10,349 nucleotides of DNA from an uncultured Dehalococcoidia bacterium (GTDB lineage: Bacteria; Chloroflexota; Dehalococcoidia; Tepidiformales; Tepidiformaceae): contig CALMIW010000111.1 of NCBI GenBank assembly GCA_937864275.1, forward strand, positions 1-10,349, written 5' to 3'. Made by a program: the position numbers and the translations under genes. Below are positions 1-5,376 of this stretch, in pieces; the stretch's first letter is position 1, and each line of letters begins with the position of its first letter. The notes beneath the pieces are model-generated. The model ran no database searches. It was not told the origin of the DNA and was given only the letters and a program-made list of their open reading frames with translations.

Positions 1-252
1 GGCGTTCTCGACCCCCGACAGGCGCCCGCTGCCCTTGGTGATCGCCGCCCCGAGGGTGCCGCCGGCCGCGCCACCCGCCGCGCCGGCGCCGACCTTGAGC
101 GCCCCACCCAGACCGGAGGCGATCTTGCCGCCCATCGACTTGCCGGTCTTGTCTGCCTGGGCCTCGACGCCCTTCATCGCCTGCCCCACCTGGGCGGGGA
201 TTTTGGACGTCTCCACGACGAGGGAGATGTAGCCGGTGGCCAGCTCGGTCAT
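1..252 (-). CDS. Tape measure protein, N-terminal 84 residues (cut by the window edge)
   Basis: The tape measure sets tail length and runs inside the tube. The frame starts at ATG 252 (ATGA overlap with the chaperone stop, GGAAGGAG upstream) and is open to the window edge. The first residues, MTELATGYISLVVETSKIPA, are the usual tape measure start (a strand, then helix). They are followed by a Gln/Lys/Ala helix (QVGQAMKGVEAQADKTGKS, about 21-39) and an Ala/Gly-rich stretch (SGLGGALKVGAGAAGGAAGGTLG, about 45-67) of the sort that forms a hydrophobic segment. The rest of the gene, normally thousands of bases, is outside the window. The family call rests on gene order and this N-terminus. Confidence 0.88.
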   Translation of the reverse strand, partial: MTELATGYISLVVETSKIPAQVGQAMKGVEAQADKTGKSMGGKIASGLGGALKVGAGAAGGAAGGTLGAAITKGSGRLSGVENA

Positions 253-904
253 GCTGACTCCTTCCTCGTGAAGCGCGCATTGATCCGCTCGCGGATCTCA
301 GAGGCGGTGAGGGCCGGCTTGTCCGGCGGTGGGGCGATCGACCCGTCCGGGTCGTAGGTCGTCTTGAACCGCGACGACGGCGGCAGGTGGACGACCATCG
401 ACAGCAGCTCGTGCCACGACAGCCAGTCGAGGCGGATACCGCGGTCGAGGCAGTCGAAGGTCAGGGCGGCCTCTACTCCTTGGCGTCCGAGGAGGTCGAG
501 GAGGCCGAAGATTCCCCCACCTTCACCTTGGACTGCTCGGTCCACTCGCTGAACAGCTGGATCTTCACCCCGTTTGCCTGCTCGGCCAGGTACTTGTCCC
601 ACACGTCGGGGACCAGTCGGCGGCACAGCTCGGACAAGGTCTCCAGGTCGCCCAGGGGCTCGGGCAGCTCGACGTCCGGCTTGCCGGATCGGATCTGCAC
701 GAGCGCGGCTTTGCGGGCGGCGTCGCGCTCCTCGCGCGTCTTGCGCACCCACTTGCGGTAGTCGTCCATGACGTCGCGGTCGATGTAGTCCATCTTCGGC
801 AGGAAGAACTCGACATCCTTCACGTGGCCGTTCTTCTGCCGGTACGGCAGGTGGACCTCGATTTTCGTGCGGGGGTCGTCTACGGGAACAAGATTGATGG
901 TCAT
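249..904 (-). CDS. Tail assembly chaperone, frameshifted long form, about 218 aa
   Basis: A -1 shift at the slippery run joins the first 130 residues of the short form to an 88-residue extension that starts GIFGLLDLLGRQGVEAALTFD and ends RINARFTRKESA. The extension reads like real protein (DWLSWHELLSMVVHLPPSSRF), follows family expectation for the T part of G-T, and has no start codon of its own that would make sense. The extension helps bind the tape measure during tail assembly in the lambda model. Its stop overlaps the tape measure start as ATGA. The ratio of the two forms is probably set by the shift efficiency. Confidence 0.88.
468..518 (-). other. -1 programmed frameshift signal: slippery GGGGGAA and downstream stem
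   Basis: In transcript sense G GGG GAA lies at 518-512, at codons 130-131. The slip lets the P-site GGG re-pair perfectly. Five bases later a two-part stem can form: GGCCTC (506-501) with GAGGCC (473-468), and CTCCT (494-490) with AGGAG (480-476), around a nine-base loop. The short-form stop TAG lies within this stem. The A-site re-pairing (GAA to GGA) is imperfect, so this is not a textbook X XXY YYZ heptamer. Confidence 0.75.
473..904 (-). CDS. Tail assembly chaperone, short form, 143 aa
   Basis: This is the frame-zero product of the lambda G / G-T type chaperone pair, which coats the tape measure and recruits tail tube subunits. The ordinary N-terminus (MTINLVPVDDPRTKIEVHLPYR) is followed by charged helices (IDRDVMDDYRKWVRKTREERDAARK, about 41-65). 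After these come LGDLETLSELCRRLVPDVWDKYLAEQ and a Ser-rich end that terminates in SSDAKE. The ATG at 904 has no Shine-Dalgarno sequence; the bases before it are instead copy 3 of the 11-nt repeat, unlike every other structural gene here. Its position between the major tail and tape measure genes is diagnostic of the family. Confidence 0.9.
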   Translation of the reverse strand: MTINLVPVDDPRTKIEVHLPYRQKNGHVKDVEFFLPKMDYIDRDVMDDYRKWVRKTREERDAARKAALVQIRSGKPDVELPEPLGDLETLSELCRRLVPDVWDKYLAEQANGVKIQLFSEWTEQSKVKVGESSASSTSSDAKE

Positions 905-942
905 CGCACCAGGCCAATCAGTAGTTGTGGAACAGGTGAGTG

Positions 943-986
943 CGCACCGGGCCTGCTAGGCCCACCCGGCGGGGCGGCCCGGTGCG
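943..986. repeat. Perfect 11-bp inverted repeat (arms 943-953 and 976-986)
   Basis: CGCACCGGGCC and its exact reverse complement. It interleaves with the 12-bp repeat at 963-1012. The left arm is one of three copies of the element near the tail genes. Confidence 0.8.
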
Positions 987-1012
987 AAGGGGTATCGAAA
1001 CCCCGCCGGGTG
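963..1012. repeat. Perfect 12-bp inverted repeat (arms 963-974 and 1001-1012)
   Basis: CACCCGGCGGGG pairs with CCCCGCCGGGTG across 26 bases. The outer arm starts eight bases after the major tail stop codon. An alternative four-base pair inside (989-992 with 1001-1004) is weaker. Confidence 0.8.
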
Positions 1013-1019
1013 AGACTGG

Positions 1020-1622
1020 TTAGACGGCGTCCGGGTCCGGGCGGCCGTCGTCGCGGTACTCGACGACGTTGCCGCCCTTGAGCGACAGGGTCACCGGCCG
1101 GAACGTCTTGATCGTCAGCTGACGGGAGGTGACGTTGGTGTGCTGCTCGGTGACCTCCGCGACCGTGGCCACGCGGCCCCGCTCGACGACGTACAGCTTG
1201 TTCTTGTCGCCGTAGGCGGTCCGCACCAGGAACGACGACAGCGGCAGCGGGTCGGAGGTGTGGTAGATGACCCGCTTCGTACCGTCGGTCGTGGTGGCCG
1301 GGGTGACCTCCACATTGGCGTCACCGAACGCGGTCTTGAGCACCGCGTCGTTGTCGTCCTCGAGGAGGGTGATGGTCAGAGTCTCGTCGTAGGACTCCTG
1401 GACGTCGATGAACACACCGCCGCCCATCATGCGGATGTCGCTCGAGGAGCGGTTCTGGGCGATCGTCAGACCACCCTCACCGACCGCGCCGTGGTCCTCG
1501 AACGCGGGGTCGAGAACGCCGAGAGTGTCGGTCGGGAGTTCCGTCCCGATCGGGGCGCGGAAGAACACGCCGTAGTCCATCGGGGGATGCCCGACGAACG
1601 CATTGAGCACGTCGACTGCCAT
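1020..1622 (-). CDS. Major tail (tube) protein, 200 aa
   Basis: This protein polymerises into the tail tube around the tape measure. Position between the terminator and the chaperones, size and sequence type match actinobacteriophage tail tube proteins. The start MAVDVLNAFVG leads to PPMDYGVFFRAPIGTELP at about 13-30 and a turn with LDPAFEDHGAVGEGGLTI at about 37-54. Repeated beta strands follow (ESYDETLTITLLEDDND, RVIYHTSDPLPLSSFLVRTAY, KLYVVERGRVATVAEV). The C-terminal VTSRQLTIKTFRPVTLSLKGGNVVEY closes the domain. It has no Cys. The ATG at 1622 has GGAAGGGG about eight bases upstream. The gene is followed by a structured 115-base gap. Confidence 0.9.
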   Translation of the reverse strand: MAVDVLNAFVGHPPMDYGVFFRAPIGTELPTDTLGVLDPAFEDHGAVGEGGLTIAQNRSSSDIRMMGGGVFIDVQESYDETLTITLLEDDNDAVLKTAFGDANVEVTPATTTDGTKRVIYHTSDPLPLSSFLVRTAYGDKNKLYVVERGRVATVAEVTEQHTNVTSRQLTIKTFRPVTLSLKGGNVVEYRDDGRPDPDAV

Positions 1623-1648
1623 TGGATTGCCCCTTCCAGAGCATCGTT

Positions 1649-1667
1649 CGCACCGGGCCTAGAAGGG
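1649..1667 (-). promoter_or_regulatory. Leader of the major tail protein gene with copy 1 of the 11-nt repeat
   Basis: In transcript sense this leader holds CCCTTC, then GGCCCGGTGCG (1659-1649). The same 11 bases recur twice near the chaperone gene, once with a single change. The CCCTTC (1667-1662) is complementary to GAAGGG (1636-1631) in the ribosome site of the major tail gene, so a six-base-pair stem could hide that site. Whether this works as a control element is inference. Confidence 0.45.
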
Positions 1668-1683
1668 ATATGAAGTTGTGGGT

Positions 1684-2082
1684 CTAGCGGGTTCCGACAC
1701 CGAGTGCGCCGGAGAACTGGAACCGGACGTGGCTCGAGCTCGGGTCAGGGAAGTGGACGAGGTTGTCGTCCCCGGTCCAGTGGGTGATGACCCCACCGGA
1801 GTACGTGCGGCCCACCGCCGAGCGCAGCGCGTGCTCGGCGGCCAGGGCCAGCTCCTCGGCCTCGATCTCGCCGGTGTGGTAGCACTCGACGAGGAATCGG
1901 GGGGCGGTGGTCGCGAAGGTTTCGCGGCCGCCGCCGATGCGGGAGACGACGATGAACTCCGAGAGTTTCTCGACGGGCTTGTGGGTGCCGACGTGGATCG
2001 CCCGCCCCATCAGCTCGTCGAGATGCTCGCGCAGAGCCTGTGTCGCCACTAGCGCCCCGGACGGCGGGACAGGGTTGGCCAC
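1684..2082 (-). CDS. Tail terminator-like protein, 132 aa
   Basis: The tail terminator caps the tail tube when it has reached full length and joins it to the neck. Position directly before the major tail protein, size and pattern support the call. An N-terminal helix (ALVATQALREHLDELMG, about 10-26) is followed by strands: VEKLSEFIVVSRIGGG at about 37-52 and APRFLVECYHTG at about 60-71. A second helix (EAEELALAAEHALRSAV) spans about 74-90, and the C-terminal strands include HFPDPSSSHVRFQFSGAL. This alpha-beta arrangement suits lambda gpU-type terminators. The start is GTG at 2082 (TAGTG overlap) with GGGAGG nine bases upstream. Confidence 0.72.
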   Translation of the reverse strand: MANPVPPSGALVATQALREHLDELMGRAIHVGTHKPVEKLSEFIVVSRIGGGRETFATTAPRFLVECYHTGEIEAEELALAAEHALRSAVGRTYSGGVITHWTGDDNLVHFPDPSSSHVRFQFSGALGVGTR

Positions 2083-2345
2083 TAGCCGCCACCTCCCATC
2101 GTCCGCAGCAATGTGTTGTTCGCCGCGTTGTCACGCACCGCCATCCACGAGTCGGGGTAGACGATCGCCCGCCAGCGGCCCTGCGGTCGCCGTGCGCCCT
2201 GCTGGGAGGACCAGGAGTAGCCGGGCCCGGCCCGGGCCGCGTGGGCCGCGGCCATCGAGTCGAGCTTGGCCGTCACGCCTGGTGCGGAGCGCAGCTGGTA
2301 GAGGGCGTCAGGGTTCCACTTGAGACGAACGCTAGAGCGAGCCAC
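2082..2345 (-). CDS. Tail completion / HK97 gp10-like neck protein, 87 aa
   Basis: This small basic protein falls in the place of HK97 gp10-like proteins, which join tail to head. It begins with helix-like sequence (VKWNPD-type start, LKWNPDALYQLRSAPGVTAK) and then an Ala-rich helix. The middle is GYSWSSQQGARRPQGRWRAIVYPDSW (about 43-67), resembling the positively charged loop and beta hairpin of that family, and a Gly4 tail ends the protein. The start is GTG at 2345 with GGAGGC five bases upstream. Longer frames to 2471 give an Arg/Ser/Thr-rich leader that duplicates DNA coding for the preceding protein, so I rejected them. The start lies 14 bases inside the preceding gene. The stop TAG shares its last base with the GTG of the next gene. 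Confidence 0.7.
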   Translation of the reverse strand: MARSSVRLKWNPDALYQLRSAPGVTAKLDSMAAAHAARAGPGYSWSSQQGARRPQGRWRAIVYPDSWMAVRDNAANNTLLRTMGGGG

Positions 2346-2514
2346 GTTGCGCCTCCGGGATAGCCTCAACGGCTGCCCAGTACCCATCGTTGAACAGGTT
2401 GGTGACGAACGTCCCGGAGGGGTCGTAGATGTGCAGGACCCTTTCTTTGACACCGAACGCAGTGGTGTCAAAGACCTCCGGTTCCTTGGAGAACGAGTGC
2501 GTCACTCGGATCAT
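2332..2514 (-). CDS. Small neck-region protein, 60 aa
   Basis: No named family is recognised. The protein (MIRVTHSF…) has strands in its first two thirds (VLHIYDPSGTFVTNLF, about 26-41) and a short helix after it (WAAVEAIPEAQ). Actinobacteriophages commonly encode a protein of this size between the stopper and the gp10-like gene. The ATG at 2514 overlaps the previous stop as ATGA and follows a near-ideal AAGGAGGTG. An open frame reaches 2562, but that extension lies inside the previous gene. The stop lies 14 bases inside the start of the next gene. Confidence 0.68.
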   Translation of the reverse strand: MIRVTHSFSKEPEVFDTTAFGVKERVLHIYDPSGTFVTNLFNDGYWAAVEAIPEAQRGSL

Positions 2515-2897
2515 CCGGACACCTCCTTGAGGTTGACGATCTCGCGGCCCACGTGCAGCCACGGGTTGTGATCGACGTTGACCGCCCGGCCGATGACCTC
2601 GAACGTGACGGGGTCTCCGGCCTGGTCGACGATGCCGGGCAGTTCGACCTTGTCGGACGGCGAGAACTCGCCGACCGCGGTGATCATCCGCGCGTCGACC
2701 GTCAGCCGCTCGTGCCCTGCGAGGATCGGCTCATCGGAGGAGACGATCCGCCACGAGTGGACCAGCACCGGCACGTCCTCGCGGACCTCGATAGGCACCT
2801 TGTTGCCGAGCCTGTCTTCCTCCCACGACTGGGTGACCGTGATTCTCGTGACCTCCACCGTCAGCGGCAGGTCCTCCTCCATCGACACCTCGGCCAT
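2511..2897 (-). CDS. Head-tail stopper-like neck protein, 128 aa
   Basis: By order this should be the second neck protein, which closes the DNA channel (head-tail stopper or closure class). The sequence is rich in alternating hydrophobic residues and looks mainly beta-stranded (LTVEVTRITVTQSW, VLVHSWRIVSS, VTFEVIGRAVNVDHNPW), as in beta-barrel stoppers. The ending NPWLHVGREIVNLKEVSG resembles this class. The ATG at 2897 shares bases with the previous stop (TGATG), but its ribosome site is weak. A second in-frame ATG at 2882 has GAGG five bases upstream and may be the true start. The stop overlaps the following gene as ATGA. Confidence 0.7.
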   Translation of the reverse strand: MAEVSMEEDLPLTVEVTRITVTQSWEEDRLGNKVPIEVREDVPVLVHSWRIVSSDEPILAGHERLTVDARMITAVGEFSPSDKVELPGIVDQAGDPVTFEVIGRAVNVDHNPWLHVGREIVNLKEVSG

Positions 2898-3307
2898 CAC
2901 AGCCCCGGCATCCCCAGAGGCACCGAGTACGAGCCCAGGTCCCGCACCTTCGGTGGGCACAGCTTGCGCAGCGCCTCGACCTGCATCGGGGAGAACAGCA
3001 TCCCCGACTGCCGCTGCCTGGTGTCGATCTGCTGATCCTTGGAGAAGGCATCAGCCCGCACCGAGGTCGTCGTCACCGCCCCGTGGCCGGCCGCCGTGTC
3101 GTAGGCGACCGCCCGCCGCAGGATCGCCTTGAAGCTGGCCACCCGCTGCGCGTTGACCGGATCCAGGGGATCGAACGACGCAGCGAACAGGCACGGCGCG
3201 TAGGCGGCGGCCAGGGCCTCCGCCTCGTCCGCGATCTGCTGCAGCTCGTTCTCGGACTTACCAGGCAGGGAGGAACGCAGATCGTCCACTCCGATGATCG
3301 TGCTCAT
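2897..3307 (-). CDS. Head-to-tail adaptor (neck) protein, 136 aa
   Basis: This is probably the first connector ring below the portal (HK97 gp6 / SPP1 gp15 class), which lengthens the DNA channel after packaging. The call is from position, size and a mostly helical pattern: MSTIIGVDDLRSSLPGKSEN at the start, then an Ala-rich helix with AEALAAAYAPCLF at about 28-41. Next is VASFKAILRRAVAYDTAAG at about 56-74, and finally a segment with LFSPMQVEALRKLCP at about 104-118. These connectors commonly begin with such a domain listing successive helices. The ATG at 3307 has GGGAGGGA six bases upstream. The stop overlaps the next start as TGATG. Confidence 0.72.
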   Translation of the reverse strand: MSTIIGVDDLRSSLPGKSENELQQIADEAEALAAAYAPCLFAASFDPLDPVNAQRVASFKAILRRAVAYDTAAGHGAVTTTSVRADAFSKDQQIDTRQRQSGMLFSPMQVEALRKLCPPKVRDLGSYSVPLGMPGL

Positions 3308-3325
3308 CTACGTCCCTCCCCGCTA

Positions 3326-3655
3326 TCAGGGCGCGACGGGCGCGACGGTCGTCTCGCCGGTGTCGTAGTTGTGCGTCACCGTCACCTCGGTCCCGTCGGG
3401 CTGCACCTGGGTGTAGGTCTCGGTGCGGGTGCCCGTCGGGGTGGTGTCCGGCACGGTGCCGGTCACCTGGACGGCGTTGACCGACTGGTGGCCGGCGGCC
3501 GCCGCGGTCGCCTTGTCCGGGGCGGTCGAGGAGACCCGCTCCGAGGCGTCGTAGGTGTCTGCCGGGGCGTCACCTGCATCGGTCGACTGCGGTGCGTCGA
3601 CCGTGGTGTCGTCGGTGAGGTTGGTGGTCTTGGGGGCGCGGGTGCGTCCTGCCAT
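3326..3655 (-). CDS. Thr-rich small protein after the capsid gene, 109 aa; possible head decoration
   Basis: The family is not recognised. Threonine makes up nearly a quarter of the residues, Asp, Pro and Ala are frequent, there is no Cys, and only two Lys occur, giving an acidic protein. The first half (about 1-58) looks disordered. The last 45 residues (GTVPDTTPTGTRTETYTQVQ… to HNYDTGETTVAP) alternate polar and beta-branched residues, as in short beta strands. Its place directly after the major capsid gene is where many phages encode decoration or capsid-accessory proteins, so decoration is a reasonable guess and no more. The ATG at 3655 has AGAGGA about eleven bases upstream. Codon use matches its neighbours. 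Confidence 0.75.
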   Translation of the reverse strand: MAGRTRAPKTTNLTDDTTVDAPQSTDAGDAPADTYDASERVSSTAPDKATAAAAGHQSVNAVQVTGTVPDTTPTGTRTETYTQVQPDGTEVTVTHNYDTGETTVAPVAP

Positions 3656-3677
3656 GTCAGATCAGTCCTCTCTCGGG

Positions 3678-4589
3678 TCAGGCCGGCTTCACGGCGCGCA
3701 GGCGGGCGGCCGCCTGGCCGCCCTGCGCGACGAAGCCGCAGTAGAAGTCGATGCGGGTGCGGTAGGCGGGCTTCTCCTGCAGCTCGCCAAGGGCGTAGGC
3801 CTGCAGGCCGCCGTTGGAGATGCCCATGACGCCGTGCTCGTTGAAGTTCGAGGCGAACTTCACCGCGTACACGTCCGAGCCGTTGGTGGCGTCGTAGCCG
3901 AGGATCCGGCGCCCCGACCAGTGGTTGCCCGGGTCGAGAAACGGGACACCGTTCCAGGTGAACTCGCGCTTGCCGGTGATCTCGGAGTTGATGTAGTCCG
4001 CGCCACCGATCTTGCGGCCCAGGGACTTGAGCTTGGCGATCAGCTCCTTGGGCGCGTAGACCGCGTCGGGGGAGCCGCCGGCGACCTGACCGAACAGGGC
4101 GTCGAGCTCATCGAGGAACCCCTCGCTGTTGGCGGGGGCGGCGGAGTCGATCACCTGGGCGCCGACGAGGCGCTTGCGCAGACCCTCGAATGACTTCGAG
4201 TCGACCTGGGCGTCGCCGTTGAACATGGCGTCGACGAAGGTCGAGTGCGCGGAGGTCAGCTTCATCTTGACCTGCTGCGCCATGAGCGAGCCGCGGGACG
4301 AGCCCATCGTGGTCTCGAGGAACTTGTCGACGTCGGCGTCGCCGCCGAGGATGACCAGCCGCTCGGTGTCCATGTTGATGACGCCGGTCGACTCGGTGTA
4401 GGCCTCGTTGACCGTACGGAAACCGGTACCGGGCAGGGCGCCCTCGGTGTCGTACGAGTAGGCGTTGCCGGTGATCGGCTCGATGGGGAGCCGGTCGAAG
4501 ACGTTCGAGACCTGGTGCATGGTCTCGATCGCGCCGCGACGAACCGGATCGGGCTCGACGGCGGCAGCCTGTGCGAGAGTGACAGCCAC
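3678..4589 (-). CDS. Major capsid protein, HK97-fold type, 303 aa
   Basis: This is the main shell protein. Length, place after the scaffold, and pattern fit the HK97-fold capsids of actinobacteriophages. An N-terminal helix (about 1-30) leads to FDRLPIEPITGNAYSYDTEG and VNEAYTESTG at about 60-70, which fit the extended loop region. The P-domain-like helices follow (VDKFLETTMGSSRGSLMAQQ, about 86-105). Later come PDAVYAPKELIAKLKSLGR at about 173-192 and the domain-closing FTWNGVPFLDPGN. The near-C-terminal strand includes TRIDFYCGFVAQG. There is no signal peptide or obvious prodomain, consistent with a separate scaffold gene. The start is GTG at 4589 with AAAGGAGA upstream, the strongest ribosome site nearby apart from the one before the 60-aa neck gene. 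Confidence 0.92.
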   Translation of the reverse strand: MAVTLAQAAAVEPDPVRRGAIETMHQVSNVFDRLPIEPITGNAYSYDTEGALPGTGFRTVNEAYTESTGVINMDTERLVILGGDADVDKFLETTMGSSRGSLMAQQVKMKLTSAHSTFVDAMFNGDAQVDSKSFEGLRKRLVGAQVIDSAAPANSEGFLDELDALFGQVAGGSPDAVYAPKELIAKLKSLGRKIGGADYINSEITGKREFTWNGVPFLDPGNHWSGRRILGYDATNGSDVYAVKFASNFNEHGVMGISNGGLQAYALGELQEKPAYRTRIDFYCGFVAQGGQAAARLRAVKPA

Positions 4590-4610
4590 TGCTGTCTCCT
4601 TTCATGTGGT

Positions 4611-4625
4611 GCCGCCGGTGGCGGC
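4611..4625 (-). promoter_or_regulatory. Short hairpin between scaffold and capsid genes
   Basis: GCCGCC and GGCGGC form six-base-pair arms around a three-base loop inside the 40-base gap, about ten bases before the AAAGGAGA ribosome site of the capsid gene. No U-tract follows. It may help raise capsid expression relative to scaffold by protecting the downstream message. Confidence 0.45.
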
Positions 4626-4629
4626 TCGG

Positions 4630-5307
4630 TTACTTCTTGCCGAAGGCCGCGTCGAACGCGGACTCCATTCGGGCCACTCCGGGCTCGGGTTCGGGCGTGG
4701 AGCCCTTGCGGCCGATCCCCACGTCCCCAGCCTCTCGGCCCGGGTCCTTGAGGAGGTACGGTCGCTTTTCCGCTGCCTCGGAGAGGGTCTGTCGTAGTGC
4801 CTTGGTGTCGACGTCACCGTCGACCATGGGCACCTGCTCGAGGTCGATGAACACGTGCGCCTCGGACGGGTCGTGGAACCCCAGCTCTGCAGCCAGTGCT
4901 CGGGACTCCGCCCGCTTGAGCCGAGTGTCGGCGCCCTTGGTCGCTTCCTCCGCGGCTTCCTTGCGGGCTGCCTCGACGGCCTTCTCTTGCTCGGTCGCCG
5001 TGGCGTCGCGCAGTCGGTCGCGTTCGGCCTTGAGCTCGTCGTAGTCGGAGAACTTCGCCAGTCGGCCCGCGATGATGCGTTCCAGCTCGGCCTGCGTGAA
5101 CGTCTTTCCGTTCTCGCCCTCCTTGCCAGCGCCCTCGCCGGGCTCGCCACTGTCTCCGCCCTCGCCGCCATCGGCGCCGGGTTCGTTGCCGCCCTGTTCG
5201 CCGCCCTCGATGAACCTCACCCCGGGTGGGATGCGGTGCATCATCGGACGCAGGGACTGCTCCACGGCGGCGGCCGGGAGCCACGGCCGGTTGATCTTCT
5301 TCGGCAT
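4630..5307 (-). CDS. Capsid scaffolding protein, 225 aa
   Basis: The scaffold guides capsid subunits into a correctly sized prohead and then leaves. The call rests on position directly before the major capsid gene and on architecture. A short basic N-terminus is followed by a Gly/Glu-rich disordered linker at about 34-66. Next comes a strongly charged Ala/Glu/Lys/Arg helix that should form a coiled coil at about 72-140 (TQAELERIIAGRLAKF…), containing the AELERIIAGRLAK-type segment common to these proteins. A compact region (about 141-190) and a tail ending in ARMESAFDAAFGKK close the protein; a similar short C-terminal helix contacts the capsid in other scaffolds. The ATG at 5307 is spaced seven bases from GGAAGG. 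A GTG at 5322 is in frame but lies over that site. Confidence 0.85.
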   Translation of the reverse strand: MPKKINRPWLPAAAVEQSLRPMMHRIPPGVRFIEGGEQGGNEPGADGGEGGDSGEPGEGAGKEGENGKTFTQAELERIIAGRLAKFSDYDELKAERDRLRDATATEQEKAVEAARKEAAEEATKGADTRLKRAESRALAAELGFHDPSEAHVFIDLEQVPMVDGDVDTKALRQTLSEAAEKRPYLLKDPGREAGDVGIGRKGSTPEPEPGVARMESAFDAAFGKK

Positions 5308-5322
5308 CAGATGCCCTTCCAC

Positions 5323-5340
5323 CCGCTGAGAGCGCAGCGG
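5323..5340 (-). promoter_or_regulatory. Second hairpin directly before the scaffold ribosome site
   Basis: Arms CCGCTG and CAGCGG (5323-5328 and 5335-5340) pair around a six-base loop. The stem ends right before the GTGGAAGGG sequence that serves as the scaffold gene's ribosome site, so it could expose or limit access to it. Confidence 0.5.
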
Positions 5341-5349
5341 TCACGCACA

Positions 5350-5371
5350 CCCCGCCCTGTGAGCGGCGGGG
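5350..5371 (-). promoter_or_regulatory. GC hairpin just after the protease gene
   Basis: Seven-base-pair arms (5350-5356 and 5365-5371) enclose an eight-base loop, five bases after the stop codon of the protease gene. No U-tract follows, so an intrinsic terminator is not supported. It may instead protect or attenuate the transcript between the protease and scaffold genes. Confidence 0.5.
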
Positions 5372-5376
5372 GAGTC

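Larger units (their letters stand above)
905..1019 (-). promoter_or_regulatory. Structured leader between major tail and chaperone genes (interleaved inverted repeats)
   Basis: No coding sequence is seen here. A perfect 12-bp inverted repeat has arms at 963-974 and 1001-1012. A perfect 11-bp one has arms at 943-953 and 976-986. Their order is A, B, A', B', a pseudoknot topology. A 6-bp hairpin (949-954 with 958-963) competes with both. A further copy of the A arm with one change (905-915) abuts the ATG of the chaperone gene and can pair with the 976-986 arm through ten Watson-Crick pairs and one G-U. There is no U-tract, so a plain intrinsic terminator is not supported. A translational switch or RNA processing element fits better. 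Confidence 0.6.

Noticed and set aside
963..1012. Intrinsic terminator after the major tail protein gene
   Set aside because: The 12-bp stem has a long loop and no U-tract follows in the transcript direction, so termination is not supported by sequence alone.
3448..3462. 15-base palindrome (CCGGCAC, one base, GTGCCGG)
   Set aside because: It lies inside the Thr-rich protein gene and is explained by GC-rich codons there.
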